This document shows positions 39,916 through 48,776 of a stretch of DNA of 52,024 nt, piece by piece (the stretch's first letter is position 1; the number at the start of each line of letters is the position of its first letter). This stretch comes from RFXV01 sp038150465. Its GTDB lineage: Bacteria > Bacteroidota > Bacteroidia > Flavobacteriales > Schleiferiaceae. A program made the translations under genes and the position numbers. The notes under the pieces were generated by a model. The model was not told where the DNA came from, did not search any database, and was given only the letters and a program-made list of their open reading frames with translations. The stretch covers positions 1 through 52,024 of the forward strand of contig JAYOTP010000015.1 of assembly GCA_038150465.1 (NCBI GenBank). Direction: 5' to 3'.

Positions 39916-41096
39916 ACAGCAGCATGACATTTTGGAAAACAGCCCTTTTCACCCTTTTCGCTTCAGCTGCATTCGGGCAAGGCATTGAATTCAGGGACCT
40001 GAAGCTCAAGGAGGCCCTTCAGGCCGCAGAAGATGAGGGTAAACTGGTTTTTGTTGACGCCTACACCGACTGGTGTGGCCCATGCAAATGGATGGCCGCG
40101 AATATGTTTCCGAATGAGAAGATCGGGCAGTTCTACAACAAGCATTTTGTGAGCATACAGATGGACATGGAAAAAGGTGAGGGCCTTGCCTTTGCAAAGA
40201 ACCACGGCATCCGCGCCTATCCAACCCTGCTCTTTCTGAATGGAAAGGAAGAAGAACTCATGCGTGCTCAGGGGGCAAGCCAGGACGTAGAGGATTACTT
40301 GGACAACGCAAGAAGGGCCATGGATCCAAAAAGAAATATGCTTTACCTCCAGGCCGAGATGCCTTCGAGAAAGGAGGATCTCCGATTCATGGAGCAATAC
40401 CTCGAGACCTTTGCAATGGCCGGAACACTGAAAGAAGAAGTTGTTCGGGAATTCTTTCTGCAGTTCGAGGCTGAGGAGTGGATGAGTGATGCGCTTTGGC
40501 CGCTGATCGAGCGTCATGTGTCGAATGTGGAGAGCCCGGTTTTCAGAGAGCTGGCCGGTAGAAAAACACGGGTTTTGTCAGAACGCGGGGAGGCGGCCAT
40601 GAGCTACTTCACGCGCTGCATCACGGACCACCTGAGAATGAAGAGATACAGGGCAAGAACAGAAGAGGCAAAAGAGGGTTTTGCTCAGGAATTGGCTCGC
40701 TGGCAACAGCAATGGCCAGAGGATCCGTCCATCACCCCCCGCATGCTCCTGCTCGATGCACGTCTGAACAAGGATAAGGAGCAATGGAGGAAAATAGCCA
40801 TGGAGAGTGCCCAGAAACACTTTTGGAACGATGCGGACATGCTCAATGAGCTGGCCTGGGAATTCTATGAAAGCACCAAGGACAAGAATGAATTAGGCGC
40901 GGCATTGACCTGGGCAGAAAGAGCTGTTGTATTGGCTCCTGAACACCACATACTCGACACACATGCGCACCTTCTTTGGGTCAATGGGTTGTCTAAGGAG
41001 GCAATAAAGGTTGAGGGTCGGGCCGTCGAAAAAGCAGAAGAAGAGGGGGCGGATGCATCCTCGTATAAGGCCTTTATCGCTGAGATCGAACAGTAG
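39912..41096 (+). CDS. Secreted thioredoxin-fold protein with a C-terminal helical region
   Basis: 394 residues. Signal peptide about 1-23 (ending AAFGQ). A thioredoxin domain at about 25-130 has the redox motif W54-C55-G-P-C58-K and the cis-proline region RAYPTLLFL. Residues 150-390 are mostly helical and resemble TPR-like repeats near the end (LNELAWEFYESTKDKNELGAA). It probably acts in periplasmic disulfide reduction or isomerisation. It is coupled to the deaminase gene by ATGA and followed by the S41 protease after 51 bp. Confidence 0.87.
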   Translation: MNSSMTFWKTALFTLFASAAFGQGIEFRDLKLKEALQAAEDEGKLVFVDAYTDWCGPCKWMAANMFPNEKIGQFYNKHFVSIQMDMEKGEGLAFAKNHGIRAYPTLLFLNGKEEELMRAQGASQDVEDYLDNARRAMDPKRNMLYLQAEMPSRKEDLRFMEQYLETFAMAGTLKEEVVREFFLQFEAEEWMSDALWPLIERHVSNVESPVFRELAGRKTRVLSERGEAAMSYFTRCITDHLRMKRYRARTEEAKEGFAQELARWQQQWPEDPSITPRMLLLDARLNKDKEQWRKIAMESAQKHFWNDADMLNELAWEFYESTKDKNELGAALTWAERAVVLAPEHHILDTHAHLLWVNGLSKEAIKVEGRAVEKAEEEGADASSYKAFIAEIEQ

Positions 41097-41147
41097 AAAG
41101 AGTCTCAGGAGCTCATTGTATAAGCAAAAAGAAGAGTGTCAGCCCGG

Positions 41148-42689
41148 ATGAAAAGAAGCATTTGGACACCATTGGCCATTGCCATCGCTATGGTGCTGGG
41201 CCTGTACATAGGTCACATTTCCCAAAGCCGTGCACGGCTCGGAACCTACAATCAGACGGCAGGTGAGGGGGCCAAGGTTCGGCAATTGTTGCGTCTTATC
41301 CAGTCGGAATATGTCGAAACCATAGATACAGACAGCCTCATGGATCTGGCCATAGCAGACATGCTCCACCGTCTCGATCCGCACAGCACCTACATTCCCG
41401 CTCAAGAAGTAAGCGCCAATGAAGAGGAGATGCAGGGCAGCTTTGAAGGCATCGGCATCGAATTTCAGCTGTATAAAGACACGGTGACCATTGTGCGCAT
41501 CATTGAGGATGGTCCCGCACAGCGGGCTGGGCTCATGGCGGGTGACCGGATCTATGGGGTGGAGGACAGTTTGTTCTTTGGTCCGCAACTGAATACGGAC
41601 AAGGTCGTGGGTCGGATCAAAGGTCCTGGGGGAAGTACCGTCAGCCTGCAGTTGAGAAGAGCAGAGGACGGTCGAACGGAGGAGATCAGGGTGGTTCGGG
41701 GAAGCATTCCGCTGCCCAGCGTTGATGTTGCTTTTATGCTGAATGAAGGAACGGGATTCATCAAGTTGAGCCGCTTTGCCGAGACCAGCGCAGAAGAGTT
41801 CAGGCGTGCGCTCGTGGAGTTGAAGGATGCCGGCATGGAGAAACTCCTTCTCGATCTCAGAGACAATCCGGGAGGACTGATGGATGCGGCAAGGGAGATC
41901 AGTGATGAGTTTCTTTCTGACGGGCAGAAGATCGTGATGACCAAGGACAGAAAGAACGAAGAGCGCAGTTATTATGCGAGCAGTCAGGGGGTCTTTCAAA
42001 ACGGTCCCATAGCCGTCCTGATCAACGAAGGGTCGGCATCAGCAAGCGAGATCGTGGCGGGTGCGCTTCAGGACCACAGACGGGCAGCGATCGTGGGAAG
42101 AAGAAGTTTCGGAAAGGGTTTGGTCCAGCAGGAAATGAATCTGAGTGATGGCTCCCGAGTTCGGCTGACGACCTACCGATACTTTACCCCAAATGGGAGA
42201 AGCATTCAAAAACCCTACACGAGCGATTACGAATCCTATCAGCAGGAGACATTTGAACGGGGTTGGACCGATGACACATTGCGTTCTGTGGATGAGGCGA
42301 GGGAATTGGAAGAAGGAGGGATCGCTCCGGAGCGAACCGTTTCTTTGGAAGCCGTTCCGGCTGACTTTTGGGTATATCACAAATTTCCTCCAGGACTGAT
42401 CGATGACTGGGCCTTTGAATACATCGATCTCAATAGAAAGAAGTTGAATGAATGGAGGGAAGATGTCTTCATTTCAAGTTTCAATGCGACCGAACTCATT
42501 CCTGATCTACTCGCTTACGCGGAAGTGGATGGCAACCAATTGGATTGGGAACCCGGTGCCCAGGAACGACTTGCACAGAGAATGAAAGCACTTCTGGCAC
42601 GAAACCTATACGGCCTTTCCGCCTTTTACCCGATCTACCTTCAGGATGATCCTTTTGTGGAGGCTGCGATCCAAGAATTGGCGAAATAA
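41148..42689 (+). CDS. S41 family C-terminal processing protease
   Basis: 513 residues from the ATG at 41148 (an upstream GTG at 41136 is in frame). An N-terminal signal or anchor (about 5-24, LAIAIAMVLGLYIGH) is followed by the CtpA N-domain, a PDZ domain (about 85-170, GSFEGIGIEFQLYKD, GPAQRAGLMAGDRI) and the peptidase core with DLRDNPGG, the serine in INEGSASASEIVAGAL (about 290-305) and the lysine in SFGKGLVQ (about 320). A C-terminal extension of about 120 residues follows. It cleaves periplasmic proteins near their C-termini. Confidence 0.93.
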   Translation: MKRSIWTPLAIAIAMVLGLYIGHISQSRARLGTYNQTAGEGAKVRQLLRLIQSEYVETIDTDSLMDLAIADMLHRLDPHSTYIPAQEVSANEEEMQGSFEGIGIEFQLYKDTVTIVRIIEDGPAQRAGLMAGDRIYGVEDSLFFGPQLNTDKVVGRIKGPGGSTVSLQLRRAEDGRTEEIRVVRGSIPLPSVDVAFMLNEGTGFIKLSRFAETSAEEFRRALVELKDAGMEKLLLDLRDNPGGLMDAAREISDEFLSDGQKIVMTKDRKNEERSYYASSQGVFQNGPIAVLINEGSASASEIVAGALQDHRRAAIVGRRSFGKGLVQQEMNLSDGSRVRLTTYRYFTPNGRSIQKPYTSDYESYQQETFERGWTDDTLRSVDEARELEEGGIAPERTVSLEAVPADFWVYHKFPPGLIDDWAFEYIDLNRKKLNEWREDVFISSFNATELIPDLLAYAEVDGNQLDWEPGAQERLAQRMKALLARNLYGLSAFYPIYLQDDPFVEAAIQELAK

Positions 42690-42690
42690 A

Positions 42691-42722
42691 AAAGCGACCC
42701 GCACTTTGTGCAGAGTCGCTTT
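42691..42722. terminator. Bidirectional terminator hairpin
   Basis: AAAGCGAC (42691-42698) pairs with GTCGCTTT (42715-42722), with an inner GCAC/GTGC extension and a TTT loop. On the minus strand it is followed by TTTTTATTT, so it is best as the terminator of the leftward acidic lipoprotein gene; on the plus strand it closes the S41 protease operon with a shorter U run. Confidence 0.75.
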
Positions 42723-42743
42723 GATCGAATAGAGATCGGAGAA

Positions 42744-43016
42744 TTACTCCTGGTCGGCAGCCTCAGACATTTCGTCTGCGACCTCCTCAACAGCATCTTC
42801 AACAACTTCAGCCGCTTCTTCAGCGCCTTCCATTACTTCTTCTGCGGCCTCTTCAACAGCTTCTACCGCTTCTTCAGCAGCTTCTGTTGCCTCTTCCATG
42901 GTTTCTTCAACAGCTTCTTCCATGGTGGGTTCTGCAGCGTCAGACGTTTCGGCATTTCCACAAGCAACTGCGAAACCGAAAGCAGCCATCAGCAAAAACA
43001 AATTGATCTTTTTCAT
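42744..43016 (-). CDS. Small, extremely acidic Ala/Glu-rich lipoprotein
   Basis: 90 residues. Signal peptide ending AFAVAC-type (C19 lipidation), then 71 residues with 26 Glu and 4 Asp and no lysine or arginine, arranged as repeated EEA/VEE units that predict one long amphipathic, highly negative helix. I do not know a function; similar lipoproteins occur in marine Flavobacteriales. A strong terminator follows 21 bp after its stop, suggesting an abundant monocistronic transcript. The DNA is low in complexity (repeats of gcttcttcagc type). Confidence 0.8.
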   Translation of the reverse strand: MKKINLFLLMAAFGFAVACGNAETSDAAEPTMEEAVEETMEEATEAAEEAVEAVEEAAEEVMEGAEEAAEVVEDAVEEVADEMSEAADQE

Positions 43017-43055
43017 CGGGTTTAATTTGAAGGTGAACGCTGGCGAAATTACGAT

Positions 43056-44612
43056 TTAAAACTTTGATTTAGAAAGCCTTTCGTTGTACTTCTCCACAAG
43101 AGACAAGAGGTCGGTGTCAGCAAGTGCGGCTCCAAGTTGTGAAACAGGGATCCGCTGTTGTTCCATGGAGTCGCGATCTCTAATGGTAACCGTTTCATCC
43201 TCAAGAGTTTGATGGTCTACAGTGATGCAGTATGGCGTGCCAATGGCATCCTGCCTTCGATACCTTCTGCCGATGGCGTCCTTGTCGTCGTATTGTATTT
43301 CAAAGCGCGATGAGAGCTCCTTCTGAATGCTGCGCGCTTTCTCGGGAAGCCCGTCTTTCTTGAGCAATGGAAGAATGGCCACCTGTATGGGTGCCATTGC
43401 TTTGGGCAGCCTGAGAACCACCCTGCTCGAGCCATCTTCGAGTTGTTCGTCCTGGAGGCAGGCGGACAATAAGCCGAGGAATAAGCGATCCAGACCAATC
43501 GAAGTTTCCACCACGTACGGAGTGTAGTGTTCATCGATCTCCGGGTCGAAATAGGTGATCTTCTTTCCACTGAATTCGCCATGACGCTTCAGATCGAAAT
43601 CAGTTCGAGAATGGATACCCTCCAATTCTTTGAAACCGAAAGGGAACTTGAATTCAATATCGGCCGCCGCATTGGCATAGTGCGCCAGCTTATCGTGGTC
43701 GTGGAAGCGATAGTTCGTCTCATCCAATCCAAGGCTCAAATGCCAATTCAAGCGGGCTTCTTTCCAATGGGCATACCATTCCATTTCGGTGCCGGGACGG
43801 ACGAAATATTGCATTTCCATCTGCTCAAACTCGCGCATGCGGAATATGAACTGCCGCGCCACGATCTCATTGCGAAACGCTTTACCAGTTTGTGCGATAC
43901 CGAAGGGGATCCGCATTCGTGCGGTCTTTTGCACATTCAGGTAGTTGACGAAGATGCCCTGGGCCGTCTCCGGACGCAAATAGAGTTCTAGCCCTTCATC
44001 TGAAACAGATCCGAGCCGCGTTCCGAACATAAGATTGAACTGCCGCACATCCGTCCAGTTACCGCTACCACTGACCGGACACTTGATGCCCTGTTCGACG
44101 ATGATGTTGTAGAGTTCAGTCAGGTCGTTCTTTTCCGCAGCTGCTGCATATCGCTGGCGCAAACCTTCTGCGGCCTCATTGTACTTGAGCACACGGGGAT
44201 TGGTTTCGCGGAAAAGAGCCTCGTCAAAGCCTTCGGCAAACTTCTTCGCCGCCTTGGCCACCTCCTTGTCTGCCTTGCCCAGCAGCTTTTCGATCTGCTC
44301 TTCAATGAGCACATCCGCCCTATATCTCTTCTTGGAGTCTTTGTTGTCGATCAGCGGGTCGTTGAAGGCATCCACGTGCCCAGAGGCTTTCCAGACTTCG
44401 GGGTGCATGAAAATAGCCGAATCGAGGCCTACCACTTCTTCATTGAGCTGGACCATGCACTTCCACCAATACGCGCGAAGCTTGTTCTTTAGAGAGGTAC
44501 CGTAAGGACCGTAATCGTAAACGGCACCTAAACCATCGTATATATCACTGCTGCGGAAGACAAATCCGTATTCCTTGCAGTGTGCGACAACTTTTTTGAA
44601 ATGGTCGTCCAT
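43056..44612 (-). CDS. glyS: Glycine--tRNA ligase (dimeric type)
   Basis: 518 residues, the alpha2-type class II enzyme as in Bacteroidota and Gram-positive bacteria. FRSSDIYDGLGAVYDYGPYGTSLKN opens the catalytic domain; MFGTRLGSVSDEGLELYLRPETAQGIFVNYLNV and GKAFRNEIVARQFIFRMREFEQMEMQYF contain motif 2; VETSIGLDRLFLG is motif 3. The C-terminal anticodon domain begins near RLPKAMAPIQVAILPL. Single gene with its own -7 box. Confidence 0.97.
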   Translation of the reverse strand: MDDHFKKVVAHCKEYGFVFRSSDIYDGLGAVYDYGPYGTSLKNKLRAYWWKCMVQLNEEVVGLDSAIFMHPEVWKASGHVDAFNDPLIDNKDSKKRYRADVLIEEQIEKLLGKADKEVAKAAKKFAEGFDEALFRETNPRVLKYNEAAEGLRQRYAAAAEKNDLTELYNIIVEQGIKCPVSGSGNWTDVRQFNLMFGTRLGSVSDEGLELYLRPETAQGIFVNYLNVQKTARMRIPFGIAQTGKAFRNEIVARQFIFRMREFEQMEMQYFVRPGTEMEWYAHWKEARLNWHLSLGLDETNYRFHDHDKLAHYANAAADIEFKFPFGFKELEGIHSRTDFDLKRHGEFSGKKITYFDPEIDEHYTPYVVETSIGLDRLFLGLLSACLQDEQLEDGSSRVVLRLPKAMAPIQVAILPLLKKDGLPEKARSIQKELSSRFEIQYDDKDAIGRRYRRQDAIGTPYCITVDHQTLEDETVTIRDRDSMEQQRIPVSQLGAALADTDLLSLVEKYNERLSKSKF

Positions 44613-44632
44613 AGGAAGTAGCGATCAAGGCG

Positions 44633-44640
44633 CAAATGTA
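44633..44640 (-). promoter_or_regulatory. -7 promoter box for glyS
   Basis: Minus-strand TACATTTG, an exact match to TAnnTTTG, 20 nt before the glyS ATG. Three AGCGATC words (44620, 44654, 44664) surround it. Confidence 0.45.
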
Positions 44641-44668
44641 GAATCTGTAACCAAGCGATCGGAAGCGA

Positions 44669-45583
44669 TCAAAAGGTATAATTCAGCCCTACGCCCATCG
44701 ATTCCCGGAATTGTGTGCGGGGTCCCCGGCCATTGGCATCGGTGAAGACAATGTCATCATCGTAGATCAGATGCGCCACCAATTGGACGGTCACGTATTC
44801 ATTGACCTTCAGGTTGAGCGTGTTTTCCCAGTTCACATCAATGTTCTGCGGTTTGTTGAGATAATTGGAAAAGAGGTCGAGCTTGGATCGAAAGTCGATA
44901 TTCTTGGCCACGTCGGTGGTGAAAAGGACATTCATGTAGCCCCCGATCTCAAAACGACTTCTCTTTCCTGGCGTAATGACGGTTCCGCTGGAATCGACTT
45001 CAGCGGCATCCACACCGAATGCACCATTATTGGCCAGTCGCTCGTTGTTGACCAGCGTCCACTTGGCTGTGGAGGGCGAAAAGAACAAGCTCAACTTTTC
45101 ACCCGCTTTATAGGTGAGTCCAACACCCATATTGGTGTAGGCAGGGGCCAGAAAGTCAGAAACAAAAATGTCGGGAACAGAGGCCTCAAAGCCCTGCGCA
45201 AATTGCGTACGAAAGGCAAGCATCAACGAAAGGCTCAGCCGATCGGAAAGCCGTCTGTCCAAACGACTGTTCAGGTCGATCAGGTCATCGGTCTTCACCG
45301 ATCGATCCCCCAGCCACTGATGTCCATATCTCAGATCCAAACGGTTGTCCCAGACCCAGCGCCCAAAACTTTTTTTTGCGGACAAATTGATCGAAACGGT
45401 TCCGCTCAGGGAACTTTCGCCCCCCGCCTGCCAATTGCTCAGCGCTACTTGGTTGACAAGCAAATTGCCCCGGGCACCATAGCTCCATCCTTTGGGATCG
45501 GTCAAACTATCGGCCTGAGCGGACGAGAAAACAGGAAATAAGCCGACAAAAAGCAGGGAGAGAAAAGAAGAGGGTTTCATCAT
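44669..45583 (-). CDS. DUF3078 family outer-membrane protein
   Basis: 304 residues. Signal peptide (1-24, FSSAQ), then NLLVNQVALSNWQAGGESSLSG, the opening of DUF3078 proteins of Bacteroidota, and regular beta strands to a terminal GVGLNYTF, as in outer-membrane barrels. Function unknown, probably structural or transport. It lies between radA (23 bp upstream in transcription) and glyS. Confidence 0.85.
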   Translation of the reverse strand: MMKPSSFLSLLFVGLFPVFSSAQADSLTDPKGWSYGARGNLLVNQVALSNWQAGGESSLSGTVSINLSAKKSFGRWVWDNRLDLRYGHQWLGDRSVKTDDLIDLNSRLDRRLSDRLSLSLMLAFRTQFAQGFEASVPDIFVSDFLAPAYTNMGVGLTYKAGEKLSLFFSPSTAKWTLVNNERLANNGAFGVDAAEVDSSGTVITPGKRSRFEIGGYMNVLFTTDVAKNIDFRSKLDLFSNYLNKPQNIDVNWENTLNLKVNEYVTVQLVAHLIYDDDIVFTDANGRGPRTQFRESMGVGLNYTF

Positions 45584-45606
45584 GGTTCTAAGATGGGAAT
45601 TGGGAT

Positions 45607-46959
45607 CTATCCGAACAACAGCTGGGCAACTTCGTCCACTCGTTTAAGTGTGTGCAGCTTCAGTCCTTTAGGTGGGTTTTCCAATTTGGAACGTGCAGAA
45701 ACCACCACTTCGGTGAAGCCCATTTTCGAAGCCTCCATCAGGCGTTGGTCCAATCGGCTTACCGGACGGAGCTCACCGCCCAGACCGACCTCGCTGCAAA
45801 AAGCAACATCCAGTGAAATGGGCAGGTCTCCAGAGGAGGAAAGCACAGAGCTGCAAACGGCCAGATCGAGCGCGGGATCGTCCACGCGCAGGCCGCCGGC
45901 GATGTTCAGAAACACATCCCGCGACCCGAGGTGGAAGCCACATCTCTTTTCGAGTACAGCAAGAAGCATGTTGAGTCGCCGCGAATCAAAGCCCGTGGTA
46001 CTGCGCTGAGGCGTTCCATAAACAGCAGTGCTGACCAGCGCCTGCGTTTCGATGAGCAACGGTCGGGCCCCTTCCATTCCTATACCGATCCCCACGCCGC
46101 TCAGCGATTCGTCCCGGGGCCGGGTGAATATTTGTGAAGGGTCGCTCACAGGATGCAGCCCAGAACCCTGCATTTCGTAGATGCCCAATTCTGATGTGGA
46201 GCCGAAGCGGTTCTTTTGGGCGCGCAGCAGCCGATACATGTGCTGACGATCGCCTTCGAACTGCAGGACGACGTCCACCATATGCTCCAGCACTTTGGGG
46301 CCGGCAAGTTGACCCTCCTTGGTGATGTGTCCGATCAAAATAACGGGCACCCCCAGTTGTTTGGCGATCTGGATCAGTCGGTGAGCGGATTCTCGGATCT
46401 GGCTCACCGTTCCCGGTGCGGATTCCAACTCTGGACTGAAAAGGGTCTGAACGGAATCAACCACACAGAGCCCGGGCCTGTTTTTCTTCAGTTGATCGGC
46501 GATGAGTTCGACATCGGTTTCTGGCAAGAGCAGCACTTCGGCGGACCCAGTGGAGATCCTGTCTGCACGGAGTTTGACCTGCTCGAGGCTTTCCTCACCG
46601 CTTACATAGAGTACAGGCCCCTTTGGGAATCCCATGCTCAGCTGGAGCATCAGGGTCGACTTTCCGATCCCGGGTTCTCCGCCGAGAAGGATGACAGAAC
46701 CCGGAACAAGCCCGCCTCCCGTTACCCGGTTCAATTCGGGTTCAGCCAAGGCGATGCGCGGGGTTTCCTGCAGGCTGATCTCCTTTATGGGGCGTGGCGC
46801 AGAGTGGTCCGAGGAAGCAGCGAAAGTTTTTTTCGAACTGACGCGGAGCTTTTCTTCTACAATGGTGTTCCAATGGTCGCACCGATTGCATTGGCCCATC
46901 CACTGGTTGTGGCTGCTTCCGCAATTCTGACAAATAAAAGTGGTTTTCTTTTGAGCCAT
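45607..46959 (-). CDS. radA: DNA repair protein RadA
   Basis: 450 residues from the ATG at 46959; a GTG at 46965 is in frame. The N-terminal C4 zinc finger has CQNCG...GQCNRC; Walker A is GGEPGIGKST (about 92-101), the RadA motif KNRFG is in AQKNRFGSTSELGIYEM, and the C-terminal part resembles a Lon protease domain (DPALDLAVCSSVLSS). RadA is a hexameric helicase for branch migration in recombination. Confidence 0.96.
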   Translation of the reverse strand: MAQKKTTFICQNCGSSHNQWMGQCNRCDHWNTIVEEKLRVSSKKTFAASSDHSAPRPIKEISLQETPRIALAEPELNRVTGGGLVPGSVILLGGEPGIGKSTLMLQLSMGFPKGPVLYVSGEESLEQVKLRADRISTGSAEVLLLPETDVELIADQLKKNRPGLCVVDSVQTLFSPELESAPGTVSQIRESAHRLIQIAKQLGVPVILIGHITKEGQLAGPKVLEHMVDVVLQFEGDRQHMYRLLRAQKNRFGSTSELGIYEMQGSGLHPVSDPSQIFTRPRDESLSGVGIGIGMEGARPLLIETQALVSTAVYGTPQRSTTGFDSRRLNMLLAVLEKRCGFHLGSRDVFLNIAGGLRVDDPALDLAVCSSVLSSSGDLPISLDVAFCSEVGLGGELRPVSRLDQRLMEASKMGFTEVVVSARSKLENPPKGLKLHTLKRVDEVAQLLFG

Positions 46960-47011
46960 TGGCACTACGAATCTCGGAAAGAAGCAGCTTCCTGAAAACG
47001 CTTGCGCCAGA

Positions 47012-47941
47012 TCAACTCATCCGGGTCCAATGGGAAAGATCACGCCCGAGCAATTTTTCCAGTTCCTGGATGTCTGACAAGTATATTTCTTCGGTGATCT
47101 TTTTTCGCAGCTCTGGGTCGAAATCCATTTTCACGATCTGTTTGTTGCGGGCGTTGTTGAGTCGTTTCAAAACCTCTTTGTTGGCCTTGAGCCGTGCATG
47201 CCAGGCAGGGAAAATGCGCTTGAATCCGCGGACCACAGAACCGTTCTGTCCAAAGAGGCGGTTGAACATATTCTTTTTCAAGACCCCGGATTTGTTCACC
47301 ACCATGTCGGTATCCACTTTGAAGTCGCCTGACACCCCAATGAATTCGAAAATATCCTTGAGGACTCCATCGGTGTCCTTTCGAAAATCATCGTAGAGAT
47401 AGACCCTGATCTGCTCCTTTGAAAACAGGTCGTAAAATCGCCTAAGGTTTTTTGCATAAAAACCTTCAATGATCAGATCGGCCCGTCTCCACCACAGGCT
47501 GGAGCGGTCAAAAATCTGATCGAACCCCTCGGCGGGTACCTTATCCTCACGCAGCATGTGCTGGTACCTCGAGAAAAGTCGGTCTGCTGGCTGGCGGATC
47601 ATGGCGATGATCCGGACATCTGGAAGGGTTTCCCGTATCCGTTTCGCTGTGCGTTCTTCCACCATGTAGAGGTTGGAATTTTCTCCTGCTGCCTGATCGC
47701 TACGGGCATCTTTAAAGAGCTCGAGATAAGGGGCTTTTTTGTAGACACTTTCGAAATGGTAGGCCCGCGCCTCAGGAAATTCATAGGAATCGGGGTCCAC
47801 ACCCTGAAGACTAAAAAAGTTCGGCTCTTTCTTTTTGGACATGAAGATCTCAGGATGCTGTCCAAGAAAATGGTCAAGTGCAGTAGTTCCGGACTTGCCT
47901 GCGCCTACAATGATGAAATCCGGCCAGCGTTCTGTTGTCAC
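47012..47941 (-). CDS. Sulfotransferase domain protein
   Basis: 309 residues from a GTG start at 47941. The PAPS 5'-phosphosulfate loop GAGKSGTTALDHFL is near residue 13, and the 3'-phosphate site is in MIRQPADRLFSRYQHM (about 115-130). No signal peptide, so it acts in the cytoplasm. It likely sulfates a sugar of a surface glycan, given the glycosyltransferase neighbours. The next gene upstream in transcription is a methyltransferase, 19 bp away. Confidence 0.85.
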   Translation of the reverse strand: MTTERWPDFIIVGAGKSGTTALDHFLGQHPEIFMSKKKEPNFFSLQGVDPDSYEFPEARAYHFESVYKKAPYLELFKDARSDQAAGENSNLYMVEERTAKRIRETLPDVRIIAMIRQPADRLFSRYQHMLREDKVPAEGFDQIFDRSSLWWRRADLIIEGFYAKNLRRFYDLFSKEQIRVYLYDDFRKDTDGVLKDIFEFIGVSGDFKVDTDMVVNKSGVLKKNMFNRLFGQNGSVVRGFKRIFPAWHARLKANKEVLKRLNNARNKQIVKMDFDPELRKKITEEIYLSDIQELEKLLGRDLSHWTRMS

Positions 47942-47960
47942 TCTGTCGATCTGTTTTTGT

Positions 47961-48743
47961 TCAATGATGAATGTAGGACATGTAATATCCAGATGTCAGG
48001 AAGGAAGGGAGTCGGTTGGAAAGGGCATTATCCAGTTTTTGTAGCGCCTTTGAGCGCCGAGTGAAAATGGAAAACGGAAAAACACAGCTCACAAAATCCC
48101 CATGCCCAAAACGCAACAAGCGGAACCCGGAGTTACGATGCAATTTGAGTATCTCCCTCTTTGTGAAGAATTGAACGTGTTCGAGGTCTGGATTACTGCT
48201 TTGCATGGTTCCGTGGCCGTACCCTAAAGCTCTCTTGATCTTTTGAAGTCCTCTTCCCATTCCGTTTTTCTGAAGAAACTGCTGAGGTTTGGTCATCAAG
48301 AATTCTCTCGGGCCATACCCGTTGGGTACCGTACTTATGAAGAGGCCTCCTTCACTCAGATTTTCACGAACGTAATCCAAAACCACCGAGGGGTCGTCCA
48401 AGTGTTCGAGCACCTCGGTGCAGACAATAGCATCGAAAGAACCATATTCCTTCAGGTCTTCGGCGGCTTCTGCACGAAACTCCAAATTGGGCAGAGAATT
48501 GTTCTGTTGAGCCTCACGTATGCTCTCCTTGTCGATGTCCACACCCAACACTTGATACCCCATGCTCGCGATGCCCCTTGCAACGTTACCGTTACCGCAA
48601 CCGATCTCCAGGATTCGTTGGGAAGGGTCAAAGGAAAGGGCGCGATTGAGTTCATTGACAATGAACAGTACTCTTTTAAGCTCTTCAACCCACCGGAACC
48701 TGGACACCTTCAATATCTTCTCTTCGATTTCTTCAGCCCTCAT
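47961..48743 (-). CDS. Class I SAM-dependent methyltransferase (glycan locus)
   Basis: 260 residues. The SAM loop ILEIGCGNGNVARG is at about 44-57, followed by GVDIDKESI, and IVCTEVLEHLDDP. A C-terminal region with FFTKREILKLHRNSGFRLL is seen in methyltransferases of glycan clusters. It probably methylates a sugar or lipid-linked intermediate; the acceptor is unknown. It lies between the sulfotransferase and a GT4 gene on the same strand. Confidence 0.83.
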   Translation of the reverse strand: MRAEEIEEKILKVSRFRWVEELKRVLFIVNELNRALSFDPSQRILEIGCGNGNVARGIASMGYQVLGVDIDKESIREAQQNNSLPNLEFRAEAAEDLKEYGSFDAIVCTEVLEHLDDPSVVLDYVRENLSEGGLFISTVPNGYGPREFLMTKPQQFLQKNGMGRGLQKIKRALGYGHGTMQSSNPDLEHVQFFTKREILKLHRNSGFRLLRFGHGDFVSCVFPFSIFTRRSKALQKLDNALSNRLPSFLTSGYYMSYIHH

Positions 48744-48776
48744 TTTCAGTTGACATTCATAGGAAACCCCAATGAT

